Part shown: piece by piece, positions 14,453 to 17,922 of the stretch
Layout: each line of letters opens with the position of its first letter
How positions within the stretch are numbered: the stretch's first letter is position 1
Origin: Alphaproteobacteria bacterium
GTDB lineage: Bacteria > Pseudomonadota > Alphaproteobacteria > UBA828
Length of the DNA: 17,922 nt
Direction: 5' to 3'
NCBI GenBank assembly: GCA_022826345.1
Contig: JAJDVB010000188.1
Location: forward strand, 1-17,922
Notes under the pieces: model-generated
The model's database searches: none
Seen by the model: only the letters and a program-made list of their open reading frames with translations
Told to the model about the DNA's origin: nothing
Made by a program: the position numbers and the translations under genes

Positions 14453-15718
14453 TCACACTCGCTGTTCTACCGGGCGTTCCTCGCTCAACAGCAGCTCTTC
14501 GTAACGGTTTACTGCCCGAGCGGCGTCGAAGAATTCTGCTCGGGTTTGCAGCGCCTCGCGCCGCGGCGGGTTGTCCAGAACGGAGAGCATGGCGCTTGCA
14601 AGCGCCTCCGGGTCTCCCACGGGCACCAGAGGCCCATGTCGACCGTCTTCCAGAATTTCCCGAGGCCCAAAGTCACAGTCCGTGCTGACGACCGGGCACC
14701 CACAAACCATCGCTTCGATCAGAACGGTCGGAAGTCCCTCGTTTCGGGATGAGAGCACGAATAAATCGGCTTTTGCGAGAAAGGCGAAAGGATTTTCTGC
14801 AAAGCCCGGGAAGTCAACACATTCAGCGATGCCCAGTCTATTTGCCAACGAAAGTAGGCTTGACCGAAAGCGACCTTCTCCGAGAACGATCAATCGCGCC
14901 TTCCGTTTGGGCACCACACGCGCGAAGGCGTGAAGAAGAGTGGTAAAATCCTTTCTCTTAATTAGCTTGCCGATGGCCACAATGACTGGACAGTCAGGGC
15001 TAACAAGCCAACGATGGCTAACCGGCTCTCTCGACTTGTATTTGATATAGTCGATGCCAATGGGATTATAGACGGTGTGAACCCGGTCACCTGACAAGCT
15101 TGGAATCTTGGAGAACTCGCTCGTTATACCACGAGACACTCCAACAACCTCATCCGCGTAGGGATACGAACGGCGCGCTCGATGCAGAAGCCGGCGCGTT
15201 AGCGGCCCGTGCAGCGAGGCGACCATTTTCGCTCTATGCGATGTGAGGTGCGTTGCCATTGCTGCCGCTGTCGTCGCGAGAACATGCATGGCCAGAAGCG
15301 CGTCCGGTTTCTCTCGATCCATGTATGCGGCAATGCAAATGGCCCATCGAGGTAGCCTCGTACTCGTGAGCAGCGGCAAATGCTTTCGGGACAGACGGCT
15401 CGCCGTTCCCAGACGTGGGAAGCGAATGCGCCAAGGAAGAGGATCGGGCGCGAAAGGCTGGTAGATCGAAGTGACTCGGTCCAGATTCAAACGCGTTCTA
15501 CTGTCGTTTCGGCTTGAAGCATAGAAAATACGCACCCCATTCGGCACTTCTTCAGGATAGTGGCAGACGAGTTGATAAAGGAGCAGGTCGACTTCGTGGC
15601 CTCGCTCAAGCAGTCCGGCTCCGATATACAGCGCCTTCCTTTCAGCCCCTTGCCCAGCTAGGCTGGGTGCCACTATGCCAATGCGTTTCCCGAACGATGG
15701 GCAAGCTGAACTAGACAT
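14453..15718 (-). CDS. GT4-family glycosyltransferase
   Basis: The product has 421 residues with GT-B architecture. The N-terminal domain opens with IGIVAPSLAGQGAERKALYIGAGL (13-36), a variant of the GGAER acceptor loop. The donor domain holds VAIGKLIKRKDFTTLLHAF (248-266), LIVLGEGRFRSSL and the EX7E motif Glu327-Glu335 in EGLPTVLIE, then DFGPREIL. The overall form resembles GalNAc/Glc-type transferases such as PglH or WaaG; the sugar cannot be read from sequence. Likely a cytoplasmic, membrane-associated enzyme building LPS core or another surface glycan with the LpcC-like gene 18 bp downstream. Base composition is less GC-rich than the housekeeping genes here, hinting at separate ancestry. 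The upstream region is AT-rich with a TTGAAA box on the minus strand (15741-15746) but no clear -10 or Shine-Dalgarno. Confidence 0.88.
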   Translation of the reverse strand: MSSSACPSFGKRIGIVAPSLAGQGAERKALYIGAGLLERGHEVDLLLYQLVCHYPEEVPNGVRIFYASSRNDSRTRLNLDRVTSIYQPFAPDPLPWRIRFPRLGTASRLSRKHLPLLTSTRLPRWAICIAAYMDREKPDALLAMHVLATTAAAMATHLTSHRAKMVASLHGPLTRRLLHRARRSYPYADEVVGVSRGITSEFSKIPSLSGDRVHTVYNPIGIDYIKYKSREPVSHRWLVSPDCPVIVAIGKLIKRKDFTTLLHAFARVVPKRKARLIVLGEGRFRSSLLSLANRLGIAECVDFPGFAENPFAFLAKADLFVLSSRNEGLPTVLIEAMVCGCPVVSTDCDFGPREILEDGRHGPLVPVGDPEALASAMLSVLDNPPRREALQTRAEFFDAARAVNRYEELLLSEERPVEQRV

Positions 15719-15979
15719 ACTAAGTATTTGTTATGTATTCTTTCAACTGACCTATTTTCACACTATCCGATGAGTATCGCGGTGTCAATCACGACCATCT
15801 ATCATGGCACAATACCGCAACTTACGCTGGGCTATAATTTCCAAATTGCGCCGGTTCATTTGCCGCAATGTGCAGCCGAAATCAGGTTAGATGTTTGAAA
15901 GAGGAAGAGTTGGGGTGGCGAGACCCTCCACCTGATCCCAGCAAGGAGGAGGCGGCGCGGCGCGGCGGGATACCCCCTG

Positions 15980-17575
15980 CTACGCAGCCAGGTCCTCGCC
16001 GGCCAGCGCCCGATCGATCAACGCGACCGTCTCCGCAAGCCCGTAGAGGGCGATGAACGAGCCCATGCGCGGGCCCTGGCTCTGGCCCAGCAGGATCTCG
16101 TAGAGCGCGCGGAACCAGTCACGCAGCGACTCGAACGGGTGGCGCTTGCCGACCTCGTAGACCTCGGTCTGGATGTCTTCGGCGCTCGCATCCGCCGGCA
16201 GCGCGGCGAGCACGGCACGCAGATCGTCGAGCGCCGCCCGCTCCTCCGGCAGCGGCGCGCGATAGGACTTCGCGGGCTTCACCATGTCGCGGTAGTAGGC
16301 GATGGCGTGGCCTACCAGCGCATCGAGGATGGGCGCGGTCTTCGGCGAGGCACCGGGCACGTAGCGGGCGATGAAGCCCCAGAGCACGGCCGGGTCCTCG
16401 GTGTTGCAGACGCTCGCGAGGTTCAGAAGGATGCCGTAGCTCAATCCGCTCTCGGGCGCGGGCGGGTGGCCGGCGTGAATGTGCCACGCCGGGCTTTCCA
16501 GTTGCTCAGCCGGTTCCTGCTCCGGGTACTTCGCGAGATGCGTCAGGTGGTCGTCCACGTGGCGCGGGATCACGTCGAAGTAGAGCCGCTTGGCCCGCCG
16601 CGGCGCGTTGTACATGTAGAGCGAGAGCGAATCGCGTGGCCCGTAGGTGAGCCACTCCTCGATGGTGAGCCCGTTGCCGCGCGACTTCGAGATCTTCTCG
16701 CCGTTCTCGTCGAGAAAAAGCTCGTAGATGAAGCCGGCCGGCGGCCTGGAGCCCAGCGCGCGGCAGATCTTGCCCGAGAGCTCGACGGAGCTGATCAGGT
16801 CCTTCCCCGCCATCTCGTAGTCGACGCCGAGCGCGTGCCAGCGCATGGCCCAGTCGGCCTTCCACTGCAGCTTGCAGCGGCCGCCGGTGACCGGGACGGT
16901 CATGGTCTCTCCGTCCTCGTCGACGTAGCTCACGGTGCCCGCGTCCTCGTCGCGGGCCGTGATGGGCACCTGCAGCACGCGGCCGGTCTTCGGGCAGAGC
17001 GGCAGGAAGGGGCTGTAGGTCGCCTGCCGCTCTGCTCCCAGGGTCGGCAGGATGATCCGCATGGTCTCGTCGTAGTGGCGCAGCACGTCGAGGAGCGCGC
17101 CGTCGAACTCGCCCGAACGATAAGCCTCGCTCGAGCTCTTGAAGGTGTAGTCGAAGCCGAAGTCGTCGAGGAAGGCCCGCAGACGCGCGTTGTTGTGGGC
17201 CCCAAAACTCTCGTGCGTGCCGAAGGGGTCGGGGATCTGGGTGAGCGGCTTGCCGAGATGCTGCTCGACCATCGCACGTTCGGGGATGTTGTCGGGCACC
17301 TTGCGCAGCGCGTCCATGTCGTCCGAGAAGGTGACGAGGCGCGTCGGGATGTCGCGAAGCGTCGCGAAGGCGTGGCGCACCATGGTCGTGCGCGCGACCT
17401 CGCCGAAGGTGCCGATGTGCGGCAGGCCGGAAGGGCCGTAGCCCGTCTCGAACAGCGCATGGCCCTTGGCCGGCGTCTTGCCGCCGATGCGCTTGAGCAG
17501 CGCCGCAGCCTCCTTGAAGGGCCAGGCCTTGGCGTTCCGCGCCAGCGCGCGCAGGTCGTCTGACGAGTCGGTCAT
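15980..17575 (-). CDS. lysK: Lysyl-tRNA synthetase, class I
   Basis: The product has 531 residues, the normal length for class I LysRS, the archaeal-type enzyme that many alphaproteobacteria use instead of the class II LysS. It charges tRNA-Lys with lysine. The Rossmann nucleotide site shows [11 protein letters not shown] with the HIGH-type motif at 53-55, and the second signature KISKS is at 294-298. [14 protein letters not shown] (83-96) and the [14 protein letters not shown] stretch are typical of the family; the C-terminal helical part is anticodon-binding. ATG 17575 fits the family; the frame is open beyond, but with no protein-like sequence. Divergent from the helicase gene, with 71 bp between starts. 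TTGACG on the minus strand (17623-17628) may be a -35 box, but its -10 partner is poor. Confidence 0.95.
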   Translation of the reverse strand: MTDSSDDLRALARNAKAWPFKEAAALLKRIGGKTPAKGHALFETGYGPSGLPHIGTFGEVARTTMVRHAFATLRDIPTRLVTFSDDMDALRKVPDNIPERAMVEQHLGKPLTQIPDPFGTHESFGAHNNARLRAFLDDFGFDYTFKSSSEAYRSGEFDGALLDVLRHYDETMRIILPTLGAERQATYSPFLPLCPKTGRVLQVPITARDEDAGTVSYVDEDGETMTVPVTGGRCKLQWKADWAMRWHALGVDYEMAGKDLISSVELSGKICRALGSRPPAGFIYELFLDENGEKISKSRGNGLTIEEWLTYGPRDSLSLYMYNAPRRAKRLYFDVIPRHVDDHLTHLAKYPEQEPAEQLESPAWHIHAGHPPAPESGLSYGILLNLASVCNTEDPAVLWGFIARYVPGASPKTAPILDALVGHAIAYYRDMVKPAKSYRAPLPEERAALDDLRAVLAALPADASAEDIQTEVYEVGKRHPFESLRDWFRALYEILLGQSQGPRMGSFIALYGLAETVALIDRALAGEDLAA

Positions 17576-17632
17576 ATCCCGTGTCCGAAAGCGGGCGGAA
17601 CATGCGCCGGGCCGCCCGCGCCCGTCAACCGC

Positions 17633-17638
17633 TATACT
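17633..17638 (+). promoter_or_regulatory. Possible -10 element of the helicase gene
   Basis: TATACT (five of six matches to TATAAT) lies 8 bp before ATG 17647, with no recognisable -35 box 16-18 bp upstream. If used, transcription would begin at or within a few bases of the start codon, giving a leaderless or nearly leaderless mRNA. Confidence 0.3.
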
Positions 17639-17646
17639 CCCGCGCG

Positions 17647-17922
17647 ATGCCGCCGCCCCTGGAGTCCCGCGAGTCGTCCCCACTGCCTGCCACGCTACCG
17701 CTGCCACGTGCACCGGCGCTGGTGGTGGCGCCGCGCCATGCGGTCTGGCTGGACGAGGACGGCGTGCTCGCCAAGCTCTCCCACAAGGCGGCGCGCGAGC
17801 GTCTGGCCGCGCCGGGTCCCACACCCTACGTCTGCCACGCCAAGGCGATCGTCCGCCGCCTCGGCCTCTCGGGCCTGACGGCGCTGGATGTGCTGGAACT
17901 CTTCGCCTTCGTGCACCCGGCG
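17647..17922 (+). CDS. Start of a DinG/YoaA-like ATP-dependent DNA helicase, 3' end outside window
   Basis: Only the first 92 codons are present. After a Pro-rich start come [35 protein letters not shown] and [15 protein letters not shown]. This is the usual N-terminal module of alphaproteobacterial superfamily-2 helicases of the DinG/YoaA kind, in which the ATPase motifs come later. No Walker motif is inside the window, so the assignment rests on the N-terminal pattern. The ATG at 17647 has no Shine-Dalgarno but has a TATACT box close upstream. It is divergent from lysK. The family unwinds DNA during repair or replication stress. Confidence 0.6.
   Translation, partial: MPPPLESRESSPLPATLPLPRAPALVVAPRHAVWLDEDGVLAKLSHKAARERLAAPGPTPYVCHAKAIVRRLGLSGLTALDVLELFAFVHPA

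Noticed and set aside
15833..15838. TATAAT between the glycosyltransferase and lysK genes
   Set aside because: There is no -35 partner at 16-18 bp and no plus-strand gene follows; both neighbours are on the minus strand.
16139..17563. 474-codon plus-strand frame opposite lysK
   Set aside because: It is antisense to a fully motif-supported class I LysRS, with no ribosome site and no recognisable motif.

Overview
The window reads as a chromosomal segment of a GC-rich alphaproteobacterium. The pointers are a class I (archaeal-type) lysyl-tRNA synthetase, a rhizobial-type LPS-core mannosyltransferase (LpcC-like), an ELM1/DUF1022 protein, a two-gene transketolase and a minimal HExxH metallopeptidase with the alphaproteobacterial form. 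Most genes have strong GC bias at third codon positions. Two stretches are clearly poorer in GC: about 1.0-1.7 kb and, more mildly, about 13.7-15.9 kb.

Layout. (1) 1-360, minus: the 5' part of a lipoprotein gene that runs off the left edge. (2) 361-1112: about 750 bp with no convincing gene, holding one striking C5/G5 palindrome. (3) 1113-1669, plus: an AT-rich membrane-protein gene of accessory type, broken by an apparent -1 frameshift. (4) 1789-3596, minus: transketolase split into N- and C-terminal subunits with an ATGA overlap. (5) 3793-4437, minus: a NYN/PIN-like nuclease carrying a four-cysteine zinc-ribbon insert. (6) 4678-5076, plus: a minimal zincin, convergent with thpR. (7) 5107-6342, minus: tesA then thpR. 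(8) 6341-10318, plus: a YbbA/YbbP-type ABC exporter plus a polytopic membrane protein, starting head-to-head with tesA so that the two start codons overlap. (9) 10439-11155, plus: a Bax inhibitor-1/YccA protein with a near-consensus promoter and a perfect terminator. (10) 11221-11985, plus: an alpha/beta hydrolase that begins only nine bases after that terminator's T run. (11) 11996-12262: a scar made of a truncated HigA-like antitoxin and the C-terminal remnant of an IS5-type transposase, which also rewrites the tail of ELM1. (12) 12235-15718, minus: ELM1 protein, LpcC-like mannosyltransferase and a second GT4 glycosyltransferase. (13) 15980-17575, minus: class I LysRS, divergent from (14) 17647-17922, plus: the start of a DinG-like helicase that leaves the window.

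How the genes fit together. tesA, ybbA and ybbP form the neighbourhood also known from E. coli: a periplasmic GDSL esterase beside an ABC exporter with FtsX-type permease. Here the adjoining 254-residue membrane protein is a candidate extra component. The two GT4 enzymes are 18 bp apart on the same strand and look like an LPS-core (or related surface glycan) operon. Transketolase, thpR, lysK and the helicase are housekeeping.

I see no complete new defence or mobile system. The places most worth a second look are the frameshifted AT-rich gene, the HigA/IS5 scar, the zinc-ribbon NYN protein, the start-codon overlap at 6340-6343, and the unassigned membrane protein behind ybbP. No tRNA, rRNA or CRISPR array was found. 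All family assignments come from reading motifs by eye; no database search was run.
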